Shown one piece after another: positions 1-6,110 of a DNA stretch of 9,640 nucleotides (position 1 is the stretch's first letter; each line of letters begins with the position of its first letter). The position numbers and the translations under genes are program-made. The DNA is taken from contig JBGTMR010000352.1 in NCBI GenBank assembly GCA_041743485.1, positions 1 to 9,640 of the forward strand, read 5' to 3'. Origin of the DNA: JANDLT01 sp041743485 (GTDB lineage Bacteria > Acidobacteriota > Blastocatellia > Pyrinomonadales > Pyrinomonadaceae). Below the pieces are notes generated by a model. The model made no database searches. It worked only from the letters and a program-made list of their open reading frames with translations, and had not been told where the DNA came from.

Positions 1-354
1 GGCGCGGTCGAAGCGGCGGACGCGATGGTCAAAGCCGCGAACGTCACGCTTTTAGGCAAAGAATATATCGGCGCGGGCTACGTCACGATTTTCGTGCGCG
101 GCGATGTCGGAGCGGTCAAAGCCGCGACCGATGCAGGGGCGGCGGCGGCGCGGCGGGTCGGTGAACTCGTCAGCGTTCACGTCATCCCGCGCCCGCATCA
201 GGAAGTCGAACGTGTGCTGCCGAGCGGCGGGCGCACGGGTTATAGCCCCGATGAAAAAGCCGTCGGCGCGGGTTCGACCGCGCAACTCGAATCCGGCGAA
301 CGTAGTCTGCCTGCCGCACCCGCGCGCGAGAACAGTAAGGATAAAGCAAGATAG
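1..354 (+). CDS. BMC-H shell protein (PduA/EutM-like), 5' end missing
   Basis: Hexameric BMC shell subunit; such proteins tile the facets of a protein organelle and their central pore passes metabolites. The reading frame is open from base 1, and 117 residues are visible. By alignment with the second BMC-H in this window, about 13 N-terminal residues are cut off. Visible family signatures are EAADAMVKAANV, the pore segment YIGAG (Gly-Ala-Gly at nt 70-78), VRGDVGAVKAATDAGAAAA, and VHVIPRPH. After the core there is a tail of about 40 residues rich in Gly, Ser, Ala and charged residues, longer than in PduA-type proteins. The gene is followed by a heptameric inverted repeat and then the aldehyde dehydrogenase, consistent with one operon. 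An internal ATG at nt 25 is not the real start, because the fold begins upstream. The family call is firm; the transported substrate is unknown. Confidence 0.95.
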   Translation, partial: GAVEAADAMVKAANVTLLGKEYIGAGYVTIFVRGDVGAVKAATDAGAAAARRVGELVSVHVIPRPHQEVERVLPSGGRTGYSPDEKAVGAGSTAQLESGERSLPAAPARENSKDKAR

Positions 355-358
355 GAAA

Positions 359-419
359 GTGATGAGTGATGAGTGATGAAGATAGAACAAGATGCTTGCC
401 TTCAATTCATCATTCATCA
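359..419. repeat. Heptameric inverted repeat (GTGATGA / TTCATCA)
   Basis: Three tandem GTGATGA heptamers (359-379) lie 4 nt after the BMC-H stop codon. They face two TTCATCA heptamers (406-419) across a 26-nt spacer. The arms 367-380 and 406-419 pair at 13 of 14 positions, so the transcript could form a hairpin between the shell gene and the dehydrogenase gene. There is no T-tract, so it is not a typical terminator. The 14 nt spanning the stop codon and first heptamer (352-365) match 8635-8648, just after the second BMC-H, at 13 of 14 positions. Confidence 0.7.
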
Positions 420-438
420 TTTGTTTTGAGGTTGCATC

Positions 439-2352
439 ATGGCTGTTGATAAAGACCTTGTTGCCGTGCAGCAGGCAGGTGATTTAGTCGAAGCGGCGCA
501 CGGGGCGCAAACCAAACTCGCCGGATTCGACCAAGCGCGAATCAACCGGATTTGCGAGGCGATGGTGCGTGCCGCGCTGGCGAATGCGGCGCGCTTGGGT
601 GCGATGGCGGTTGAGGAAACAGGCTTCGGCGTTGCCGATGATAAGCGCGAAAAGAATCGTTTCGCGTCGGAAGACGTGTGGAATCATTTCAAGGATTTAC
701 GCACGGTCGGAACAATCGCCGAATCGAAAGACATCATCGAAATCGCGTCTCCGCGCGGCGTCATCGCCGGAATCATACCTTCGACGAATCCGACATCAAC
801 CGCGATTTTCAAGATTTTAATTTCGATTAAATCGCGCAATGCGATTGTGCTTTCGCCGCATCCTTCGGCGGCAAAGTGCATCACGGAAACAATGCGCGTG
901 ATGCGTGAGGCGGCGGTTAAAGAAGGCTTGCCCGCCGATGCTATCGCGTGCATGTCGGAAGCGACCATCGAAGGCACGGAAAGCTTGATGAAGCACAAGC
1001 AGACCGCGCTTATCCTTGCAACGGGCGGCATCGGGTTGGTGCGCGCCGCGTATTCGTCGGGCAAACCCGCGTTCGGCGTGGGTCCCGGAAACGTCCCCGT
1101 GTTCATCGAACGCACGGCGGATGTTCCAATCGCGGTGCAAAACATCCTGACCGGAAAGTGTTTCGACAACGGCACTATTTGCGCCTCAGAACAAGCGGTG
1201 GTTGCCGATGCTCCGGTGGCAGGTGAAGTCCGCGCGCAATTTGAAGCGCAGGGCGGACACTTCTTAAACGCGGCGGAAGCCGACCAACTCGCGCGCATCG
1301 TCGTCACGCAGGGGCGCACGCTCAATCCGAAAATCGTCGGTAAGTCCGCTAAAGTCATCGCGGAGATGGCGGGCATTAACGTGCCGGAAGGTACGCGATG
1401 CCTGATGGCGGAAGTCGGCGGCGTCGGGCGCGAACATCCTTTGTCAATCGAAAAGCTGTCGCCGATTCTCGCTTTCTACGTCGCGGATAATTTGGAACAC
1501 GGGGCGGGGCGGTGCTTTGAAATTCTGTCTTACGGCGGCATGGGACACACCGCCGGAATCCACACGCGCTCACGCGATGCCGCACGCGCATTCGGAACGG
1601 AGATGCCCGCTTCGCGCGTCATCGTCAACAGCCCGACGACGCACGGCGCAATCGGATTTTCAACCGCCCTTCCGCCTTCGATGACTTTAGGGTGTGGCTC
1701 ATGGGGCGGCAACGTCACGTCAGACAACATCTCGCCGCTTCACTTGATGGACATCAAGCGCGTCGCGTTTGAAACCAAGCCCGTCAAAAGTCTGCGTCCC
1801 GCGACAAGTTCGCAAACAACGGCGCAAACTTCGTCAACTTCAAATGTACCCGACATCAACCGCGAAGACATCGCGCGCATCGTTGACCGCTTCCTAAGTG
1901 GTCGCGGCAACGCGCACCAATCTAACGGCGGCAATAGTAACGTCGGTAATGAAAACGGCAACGGAAACGTCGCGCTTCCCGTGACCGCTTCGTCCGCACC
2001 CGCGCAAACTTTGATTGACATCGGCGCGAACTTAACAAACATCGCGCCCGCCGCCCCGCACGCCGAAGCCGCGCCACAGGCACACGGCGAAACCACAAAC
2101 GGCAACGCTCAATCCCGGTCGTCATCACAAGCCGCGCCGCAAACAGCATCGCCCACGACGCAAACGCCGCCCGTGCCTTCATCGGTCGCATCATCCAACG
2201 GTCAAGCAAAAAGCGTCGTTGATTTCGTGTGCGAAGAAGACGTGCGCCGCGCCCTTCAAAACGGCGAAAAAATTTACACCAACGCCCGCACCATCATCAC
2301 CCCCGCCGCCCGCGACATGGGCGAAGCGGCGGAAGTTTTTGCCAACGGATGA
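439..2352 (+). CDS. BMC-associated CoA-acylating aldehyde dehydrogenase with long C-terminal targeting tail
   Basis: Core metabolosome enzyme that oxidises an aldehyde to its acyl-CoA with NAD+, like EutE, PduP and the AdhE N-terminal domain. Residues 1-448 are the catalytic core, with PSTNP at 114-118 and the catalytic cysteine C248 in FDNGTICASEQ. The start is supported by GAGG at 428-431, 7 nt before the ATG. EutE/PduP enzymes are about 465 aa; this one has 637 because of an extra tail. The tail has a helix at 470-488 (VPDINREDIARIVDRFLSG) resembling an encapsulation peptide, then an Asn/Ser/Ala/Pro-rich linker to about 590. A final module at 592-634, with ITPAARD, resembles the N-terminus of EutQ and EutT. 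The aldehyde substrate cannot be told from sequence. The stop overlaps the next gene by 4 nt (ATGA), suggesting translational coupling. Confidence 0.95.
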   Translation: MAVDKDLVAVQQAGDLVEAAHGAQTKLAGFDQARINRICEAMVRAALANAARLGAMAVEETGFGVADDKREKNRFASEDVWNHFKDLRTVGTIAESKDIIEIASPRGVIAGIIPSTNPTSTAIFKILISIKSRNAIVLSPHPSAAKCITETMRVMREAAVKEGLPADAIACMSEATIEGTESLMKHKQTALILATGGIGLVRAAYSSGKPAFGVGPGNVPVFIERTADVPIAVQNILTGKCFDNGTICASEQAVVADAPVAGEVRAQFEAQGGHFLNAAEADQLARIVVTQGRTLNPKIVGKSAKVIAEMAGINVPEGTRCLMAEVGGVGREHPLSIEKLSPILAFYVADNLEHGAGRCFEILSYGGMGHTAGIHTRSRDAARAFGTEMPASRVIVNSPTTHGAIGFSTALPPSMTLGCGSWGGNVTSDNISPLHLMDIKRVAFETKPVKSLRPATSSQTTAQTSSTSNVPDINREDIARIVDRFLSGRGNAHQSNGGNSNVGNENGNGNVALPVTASSAPAQTLIDIGANLTNIAPAAPHAEAAPQAHGETTNGNAQSRSSSQAAPQTASPTTQTPPVPSSVASSNGQAKSVVDFVCEEDVRRALQNGEKIYTNARTIITPAARDMGEAAEVFANG

Positions 2353-2591
2353 AGCCCGAACCTTTGCGGCGTATCCACACGGACGAGACTTTAACGACGG
2401 GAGCAAGTCGCTTTTCACTCGAATACCGGCGCACGATTCCCACCGGAGAAATCGTCGAATCTTTGCAACCCGGCAAACTCGAAGCGTTGAAAGTCAAACC
2501 CGACGGCAGGATTCTCAACGGCAATGTTCGCCACAAAGTTCTTGAGGAAAGAGGCTTCGACGTTGACAGCCTTGAGCGCGAAATTATTTGA
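2349..2591 (+). CDS. Small ParB-N/sulfiredoxin-like protein of unknown function
   Basis: An 80-residue protein whose ATG overlaps the TGA of the dehydrogenase gene (ATGA, 2349-2352), so it is almost certainly co-translated with it. The C-terminal half reads KPDGRILNGNVRHKVLEERG followed by DVDSLEREII. The pattern 'DGR-ilnGN-R-kvL-eRG' resembles the N-terminal motif of ParB/Srx-like domains (DG..i.GnhR...) and small stand-alone proteins often labelled hypothetical. No signal peptide or membrane segment is seen. In ParB proteins this fold binds CTP, but there is no direct evidence for nucleotide binding here. Longer upstream reading in this frame overlaps the dehydrogenase gene and is rejected. 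The gene is well supported by its position and overlap; its function is unknown. Confidence 0.75.
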   Translation: MKPEPLRRIHTDETLTTGASRFSLEYRRTIPTGEIVESLQPGKLEALKVKPDGRILNGNVRHKVLEERGFDVDSLEREII

Positions 2592-2602
2592 GGTCAACAG
2601 CA

Positions 2603-2965
2603 ATGGAGCATACACAACCCGGACAAACAACCATCGAAGAAGCCGTAGCCGCGTTTGCCGCCCGCCCGTCCGCCGAACAGCAAGAACTGCTCGCGCTTCT
2701 ATCACACGAGTTGACCTTGCTTATGCGCGACACATACGAAGCCGGACGGGACGGATTAACCGATGCTCCGCGTGCGCGACGCATCAATGAAATTCAACAT
2801 CGCGTCAGCGCGCATTTGTTGAAATTGATGAGCGACGACAAACAGCGTTACCCTGACGATGTGTTGGTGCAAATCATCTTGAATCATCCCGACGATACAA
2901 CTTTAGAGGGACAACTAAACAAAGCCTTCACACGCATCATCACGCAACACGAACTCGTCAGCTAA
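2603..2965 (+). CDS. Conserved-looking helical protein, 120 aa, unknown function
   Basis: Not assigned to a named family. The ATG follows GAGG (2590-2593) with 9 nt spacing, starting 11 nt after the preceding stop, so it is in the same operon. The protein appears mostly alpha-helical and soluble: helices are likely at about 8-18, 24-46 (AEQQELLALLSHELTLLMRD), 60-78 (RARRINEIQHRVSAHLLKLM) and 85-94 (YPDDVLVQIIL), with no signal peptide or membrane segment. It has no cysteines and no evident catalytic motif. The central block 'RRINEIQHRVSAHL' followed by 'YPDDVLVQII' looks like a small bacterial hypothetical family seen outside BMC loci, so a specific BMC role is not implied. An upstream TTG start would add five residues but is less likely given the Shine-Dalgarno spacing. 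Confidence 0.8.
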   Translation: MEHTQPGQTTIEEAVAAFAARPSAEQQELLALLSHELTLLMRDTYEAGRDGLTDAPRARRINEIQHRVSAHLLKLMSDDKQRYPDDVLVQIILNHPDDTTLEGQLNKAFTRIITQHELVS

Positions 2966-2996
2966 TAAAAAATGAACGGCAAGCTATCAAATCATT

Positions 2997-3010
2997 CTGA
3001 CTCCTGACTT
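2997..3010. repeat. Short heptameric repeat (CTGACTC CTGACTT)
   Basis: Two adjacent 7-nt units lie in the 60-nt gap before the vertex-protein gene. They show the same 7-bp period as the larger intergenic repeats in this operon but without a matching opposite arm. The call rests on that shared periodicity and is weak on its own. Confidence 0.4.
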
Positions 3011-3025
3011 TTGGCTACTGCTCTT

Positions 3026-3340
3026 ATGTTTATCGGTAAAGTTGTCGGCAATGTGTGGGCGACTAAAAAGACGGACAATCTCGAAGGCGTGCGCTTTCTC
3101 ATCGTGCATCCTTACGACTTGGACAACGAACCGACGAAGAACATCGTCGTCGTCGCCGACCGTCTCGGTGCGGGCATCGGTGAGATTGTCCTGTGCGCTT
3201 ACGGCAAGGCGGCGCGCTCCGCCATCGGCGACCAAGAGATGTCAATCGAAGCGGCGGTCGTCGGCATCGTTGACCGCGTAGATTTACAAAACACCACATC
3301 AACCGAACTCGCGGAAGCGGCAAGGGAGATGGAAAGCTAG
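3026..3340 (+). CDS. BMC-P pentameric vertex shell protein (EutN/CcmL family)
   Basis: Pentamers of this family cap the vertices of BMC shells. The protein is 104 aa. The N-terminus MFIGKVVGNVWATKKTDNL, then GVRFLIVHPYD, VVADRLGAGIGEIVLCAYG, ARSAIG and AAVVGIVDRVDL, match the EutN/CcmL beta-barrel in order, including the terminal GIVD strand. A short Ser/Thr/Glu-rich tail of about 14 residues follows. The ATG at 3026 is chosen because the family starts with M-x-I-a-K-V; an upstream TTG at 3011 would add five unrelated residues. No clear Shine-Dalgarno sequence precedes the start. With the two BMC-H genes this gives the minimum set for a closed shell, except that no BMC-T (trimer) gene is in the window. 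Confidence 0.95.
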   Translation: MFIGKVVGNVWATKKTDNLEGVRFLIVHPYDLDNEPTKNIVVVADRLGAGIGEIVLCAYGKAARSAIGDQEMSIEAAVVGIVDRVDLQNTTSTELAEAAREMES

Positions 3341-3438
3341 TGGTCAGTGGTCGGCGGTCAGTGGTCAGTAAATACAAAGAACGCGCTTTGTATTCCTGTC
3401 TTAATCTGACCACTGACCACTGACCACTGACCACTGAC
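3339..3438. repeat. Heptameric inverted repeat (GGTCAGT / GACCACT) filling the intergenic gap
   Basis: The whole gap between the vertex gene and the ACT-domain gene is a long imperfect palindrome. The left arm has GGTCAGT-type heptamers (3342-3369). The right arm has GACCACT heptamers (3407-3438). At the centre AATACAAAG (3371-3379) and CTTTGTATT (3386-3394) pair perfectly around a 6-nt loop. The right arm carries an extra segment at about 3395-3405. The repeat begins at the TAG of the upstream gene and ends 2-3 nt before the ATG of the downstream gene, leaving no room for a normal ribosome-binding site. Confidence 0.85.
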
Positions 3439-3440
3439 AA

Positions 3441-3953
3441 ATGGCAAACGAAGAACTGATTTATCGGATTACGCGCGCCGTGTACGAGCGTCTCGGCGCG
3501 GATGCGGACGAGCAAACCGTTAGCAATCTGGTGACGGATATTTACCGTGCGGTCGAGCCGGAAGCGAAGGCGAACAGCAGTGCGGGCGTGAAGCGTGAAG
3601 CGGTGGATTCTTCATCGGGTTCAAACCCGCGTGGTGATGGGCGTTATGCGGGCGATGTGCCGCCCGCCGATGATGCTTCGGCAGCGCGCCTTGTCGTCTC
3701 GGTGTTCGGCGTTGACCGTCCGGGCATCGTCGCTTCGGTGTCGCAAGTCCTAGCCGATGCCGGATGCAGCATCGTGGACATCAATCAAACGGTGGTGCGC
3801 GGCAAGTTTGCGATGGTGATGATTGCCGACATGCGCGCGGCGAAGGAATCCGCCGCCGAACTCAAAGCCCGCTTTCGTGCCGAAGGCGACCGCATCGGCA
3901 TCCGCATCTACGCGCAACGCGAAGATTTATTCAACGCGATGCACAGAATCTAA
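3441..3953 (+). CDS. UPF0237 ACT-domain protein with BMC-targeting-like N-terminal extension
   Basis: A 170-aa protein. Residues 83-170 are an ACT domain of the UPF0237 type (VFGVDRPGIVASVSQVLADAG, then VDINQTVV, ending NAMHRI). ACT domains usually bind small ligands such as amino acids and regulate partners. Typical UPF0237 proteins are about 90 aa, so the first 78 residues are extra. They include an amphipathic helix EELIYRITRAVYERLG (4-19), a second helix at about 24-39, and a flexible Ser/Gly/Asp-rich linker (40-80), the layout of a BMC encapsulation peptide. The next gene is UPF0210, the usual neighbour of UPF0237, suggesting the two proteins work together. No Shine-Dalgarno sequence is visible because the upstream palindrome reaches the start codon. 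The domain call is firm; the targeting role is inferred. Confidence 0.92.
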   Translation: MANEELIYRITRAVYERLGADADEQTVSNLVTDIYRAVEPEAKANSSAGVKREAVDSSSGSNPRGDGRYAGDVPPADDASAARLVVSVFGVDRPGIVASVSQVLADAGCSIVDINQTVVRGKFAMVMIADMRAAKESAAELKARFRAEGDRIGIRIYAQREDLFNAMHRI

Positions 3954-4062
3954 GCAAAGGCGAAAGTCGAAGGGCGAAGGGCGAAAGTTTTAAGAAAGAA
4001 AACCTTCGTCTTTCGCTTTTGTCTTTACTTTTCAACCTTCGATTTTCAACTTTCACCTTTGC
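3954..4062. repeat. Heptameric inverted repeat (CGAAAGT/CGAAGGG family) filling the intergenic gap
   Basis: It starts directly after the TAA of the ACT gene and ends 4 nt before the ATG of the UPF0210 gene. The left side has 7-nt units CGAAAGT, CGAAGGG, CGAAGGG, CGAAAGT. The right side has pyrimidine-rich units of the same period (TCAACCT, TCGATTT, TCAACTT, TCACCTT). The outer arms 3954-3971 and 4045-4062 pair at 16 of 18 positions, and the inner arms pair less well. It is a likely transcript hairpin, not a terminator, because the downstream gene appears co-transcribed. Confidence 0.75.
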
Positions 4063-4066
4063 TTCT

Positions 4067-5434
4067 ATGGAATACACACAGGCGGAAATTTTGCAGACCG
4101 TGCGGATGACCGAGATGGAGAATCTCGATATACGCACGGTGACTTTGGGGTTGTCCTTGCGCGATTGCGTCGGTGATTCGGTCGCGGAAACGGCATCGCG
4201 CGTGAGGGCTAAAATCAATAAACGCGCCGCGCGACTCGTCTCGACGGTAAATGAAATCGGTGATGAATTAGGGATTGCGATTGCCAACAAGCGCATTTCT
4301 ATCACGCCCGTTTCGTTGCTCGGCGGCGGGGTGCGCGATAGGCGCGGGTTCGTCGAACTCGCGCGCGCGATTGATGAAGCGGCGGCGGATGTCGGCGTTG
4401 ATTTCATCGGCGGCTATTCGGGACTCGTCCACAAAGGCTTCACGAACATCGAAAGCGAGTTTCTCGATTCCGTACCGGAAGCACTGGCTTCGACTGCCCG
4501 TTTATGTTCATCGGTCAACGTCGCCACGACGCGCGCCGGAATCAATATGGATGCGGTCGCGCGTGTCGGGCATTTAATCAAAGACGCCGCCGAACGCACA
4601 CGCGCGACGGGCGGCTTGGCGTGCGCGAAGTTCGTTTGTTTCGCCAACGCGGTCGAAGATAATCCGTTTATGGCGGGAGCGTTTCACGGCGTCGGTGAAG
4701 CCGAAGCCGTGATTAACGTCGGCGTATCGGGTCCCGGCGTCGTCGCCCACGCGATGCGTCACGCACCGAAAGACGCGCCACTAGATGAACTCGCGGAACT
4801 GATAAAAAAACTTTCTTTCAAACTCGCACGCGCCGGAGAACTCATCGGACGCGAAGCCGCGCGCCGTCTTAATGTTCCGTTCGGCATCATTGATTTATCC
4901 CTTGCCCCGACGCCGAAGTTCGGCGATTCGGTCGCGGAGATAATCGAAGCGATGGGCTTTGAGCGCGTCGGCGCACCGGGTACGACCGCCGCCCTCGCGC
5001 TTCTCACCGATGCCGTCAAGAAAGGCGGGGCGATGGCTTCGTCAAACGTCGGCGGCATGAGCGGCGCGTTTATTCCCGTCTCCGAAGACGCGGGGATGAT
5101 TGAAGCCGTCCAACTCGGCGCGCTCACCTTAGAGAAACTCGAAGCGTGGACGAGCGTCTGTTCGGTCGGTCTCGATATGGTCGCCGTTCCCGGTGACACT
5201 TCGCCCGAAACACTGTCCGCCATCATCGCGGATGAAATGGCAATCGGCGTCATGAACCACAAAACGACCGCCGTCCGCATCATCCCCGTTCCCGGTAAAA
5301 TTGTGGGCGACATGGTTGAGTTCGGCGGACTCTTAGGCAGCGCGCCCGTGATGAGCGTCAACGGTTTTTCGTGTGAGGGATTCATCAAACGCGGCGGGCG
5401 CATCCCCGCCCCGATTCACAGTTTGCGAAACTGA
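4067..5434 (+). CDS. UPF0210/DUF711 family protein (PFL-like fold, unknown activity)
   Basis: A 455-aa protein, the normal length of the UPF0210 (DUF711) family. The start is MEYTQAEILQTVRM followed by ENLDIRTVTLGLSLRDC, the family's usual N-terminus. Other recognisable segments are VGVDFIGGYSGLVHKG, INVGVSGPGVV, LAPTPKFGDSVAEIIEAMG, SSNVGGMSGAFIPVSEDAGM and the C-terminal RGGRIPAPIHSLRN. From memory, the family's structure resembles pyruvate formate-lyase-type barrels. There is no glycyl-radical motif (RVxG) near the C-terminus, so radical chemistry is not supported. It is often encoded beside UPF0237, as here. It has no N- or C-terminal encapsulation helix of its own. The reading frame stays open far upstream into the ACT gene, but only this ATG gives the family N-terminus. 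No Shine-Dalgarno sequence is seen. It is the last BMC-operon gene before the convergent vapBC pair. Confidence 0.93.
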   Translation: MEYTQAEILQTVRMTEMENLDIRTVTLGLSLRDCVGDSVAETASRVRAKINKRAARLVSTVNEIGDELGIAIANKRISITPVSLLGGGVRDRRGFVELARAIDEAAADVGVDFIGGYSGLVHKGFTNIESEFLDSVPEALASTARLCSSVNVATTRAGINMDAVARVGHLIKDAAERTRATGGLACAKFVCFANAVEDNPFMAGAFHGVGEAEAVINVGVSGPGVVAHAMRHAPKDAPLDELAELIKKLSFKLARAGELIGREAARRLNVPFGIIDLSLAPTPKFGDSVAEIIEAMGFERVGAPGTTAALALLTDAVKKGGAMASSNVGGMSGAFIPVSEDAGMIEAVQLGALTLEKLEAWTSVCSVGLDMVAVPGDTSPETLSAIIADEMAIGVMNHKTTAVRIIPVPGKIVGDMVEFGGLLGSAPVMSVNGFSCEGFIKRGGRIPAPIHSLRN

Positions 5435-5499
5435 TACTCGTGATTGGTTCGACGGCTTTTGGGCAAGTAACAACCGCCAAACAGAGCGTGCATTAACAG

Positions 5500-5895
5500 T
5501 CACCAAATTTTTTTGACGGACTCTCCCTTTAGATATTCGTCAAAGACATCATCGGCACTGATAAAGTTCATGCTCTCGATTATCGCTTGCGAAACGATGA
5601 TGCGGTCAAACGGGTCTTTATGGTGAAACGGAAGGCGGTTTTGTTCAACCGTATGTGAAAAGTTTATCGGTAAAATCTCAATCGAATTGTCGGTTAAATC
5701 CTTGATAACCGTTTCATATTCTCCGGCGATACGAAGTTTTCCGAGCGCGGTTTTGATTGAGATTTCCCAAAGGCTGGCGATGCTGATGAAGATGTCGTTC
5801 TCATCATCTTCGATAAGATTTTTGGCGGTTCGGCTTAACTCCTTCGCGTCCTCGACGAACCATAAGAAGGCATGAGTATCAATCAAACACCGCAT
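5500..5895 (-). CDS. PIN-domain toxin, VapC family
   Basis: A 131-aa PIN-domain protein, probably a ribonuclease toxin of a type II toxin-antitoxin pair. The N-terminus MRCLIDTHAFLWFV carries the first metal-binding aspartate, SLWEISIKTALGKL carries the conserved glutamate, and HHKDPFDRIIVSQA carries the later aspartates, with a final Asp pair at SADD. This is the pattern of the Sll0205-like PIN subgroup. The antitoxin TGA overlaps this ATG by one base. A GTG one codon upstream (5898) is an alternative start with a 4-nt overlap. The strand is opposite to the BMC operon and the gene is convergent with the UPF0210 gene, so it is not part of that operon. The active residues appear intact. Confidence 0.93.
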   Translation of the reverse strand: MRCLIDTHAFLWFVEDAKELSRTAKNLIEDDENDIFISIASLWEISIKTALGKLRIAGEYETVIKDLTDNSIEILPINFSHTVEQNRLPFHHKDPFDRIIVSQAIIESMNFISADDVFDEYLKGESVKKIW

Positions 5896-6110
5896 CACAT
5901 ATAGTCCTTGAAATCTTCTAGGGGCGCGTCAAAATCGGGCGCGATTTTGTATTTGCCTTTCGCGCTTCCGGCTTGCCTTTTCTTGGTTGCTTGAGTTTGA
6001 TTTTGCGTCGCGTACTTCTCATGCAGAAATTCTATGTAATGCAAAACTTCCTGTTTCAGCTTGTCGGGGAGTTCGTTGATTTTCGCCATAACGGTTTCTT
6101 CTTTAATCAT
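5895..6110 (-). CDS. VapB-type antitoxin, DUF2281 family
   Basis: A 71-aa partner of the PIN toxin, encoded just upstream and overlapping it. The N-terminal half, KINELPDKLKQEVLHYIEFLHEKY when read across residues 10-33, is the helical DUF2281 segment. The C-terminal half, GSAKGKYKIAPDFDAPLEDF followed by KDYM, is the usual toxin-neutralising tail of this family. The start at 6110 is preferred, with ATG codon 8 as an alternative. Such antitoxins bind and inhibit the toxin; autoregulation of their own promoter is common for type II pairs but no operator is identified here. Confidence 0.9.
   Translation of the reverse strand: MIKEETVMAKINELPDKLKQEVLHYIEFLHEKYATQNQTQATKKRQAGSAKGKYKIAPDFDAPLEDFKDYM

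Noticed and set aside
684..1376. 230-aa open frame on the minus strand inside the dehydrogenase gene
   Set aside because: It is a shadow of a high-GC coding sequence; the plus-strand frame encodes a clear aldehyde dehydrogenase with its catalytic motif.
439..2352. Frameshift or fusion error explaining the long dehydrogenase tail
   Set aside because: The tail stays in frame, has BMC-like helices on both sides of a low-complexity linker, and its end overlaps the next gene in a normal ATGA arrangement.
3341..3440. Possible CRISPR array
   Set aside because: Units are only 7 nt, adjacent without unique spacers, and arranged as an inverted repeat. No cas genes are present.
3764..4066. Upstream extension of the UPF0210 reading frame to 3764 (556 aa)
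   Set aside because: It overlaps the ACT gene in another frame and reads through the palindrome. The family N-terminus begins at the ATG at 4067 and the resulting 455 aa is the normal family length.
4067..5434. UPF0210 protein as a glycyl-radical enzyme
   Set aside because: Although the fold has been linked to pyruvate formate-lyase-type barrels, there is no RVxG glycyl-radical motif near the C-terminus and no activase gene in the window.
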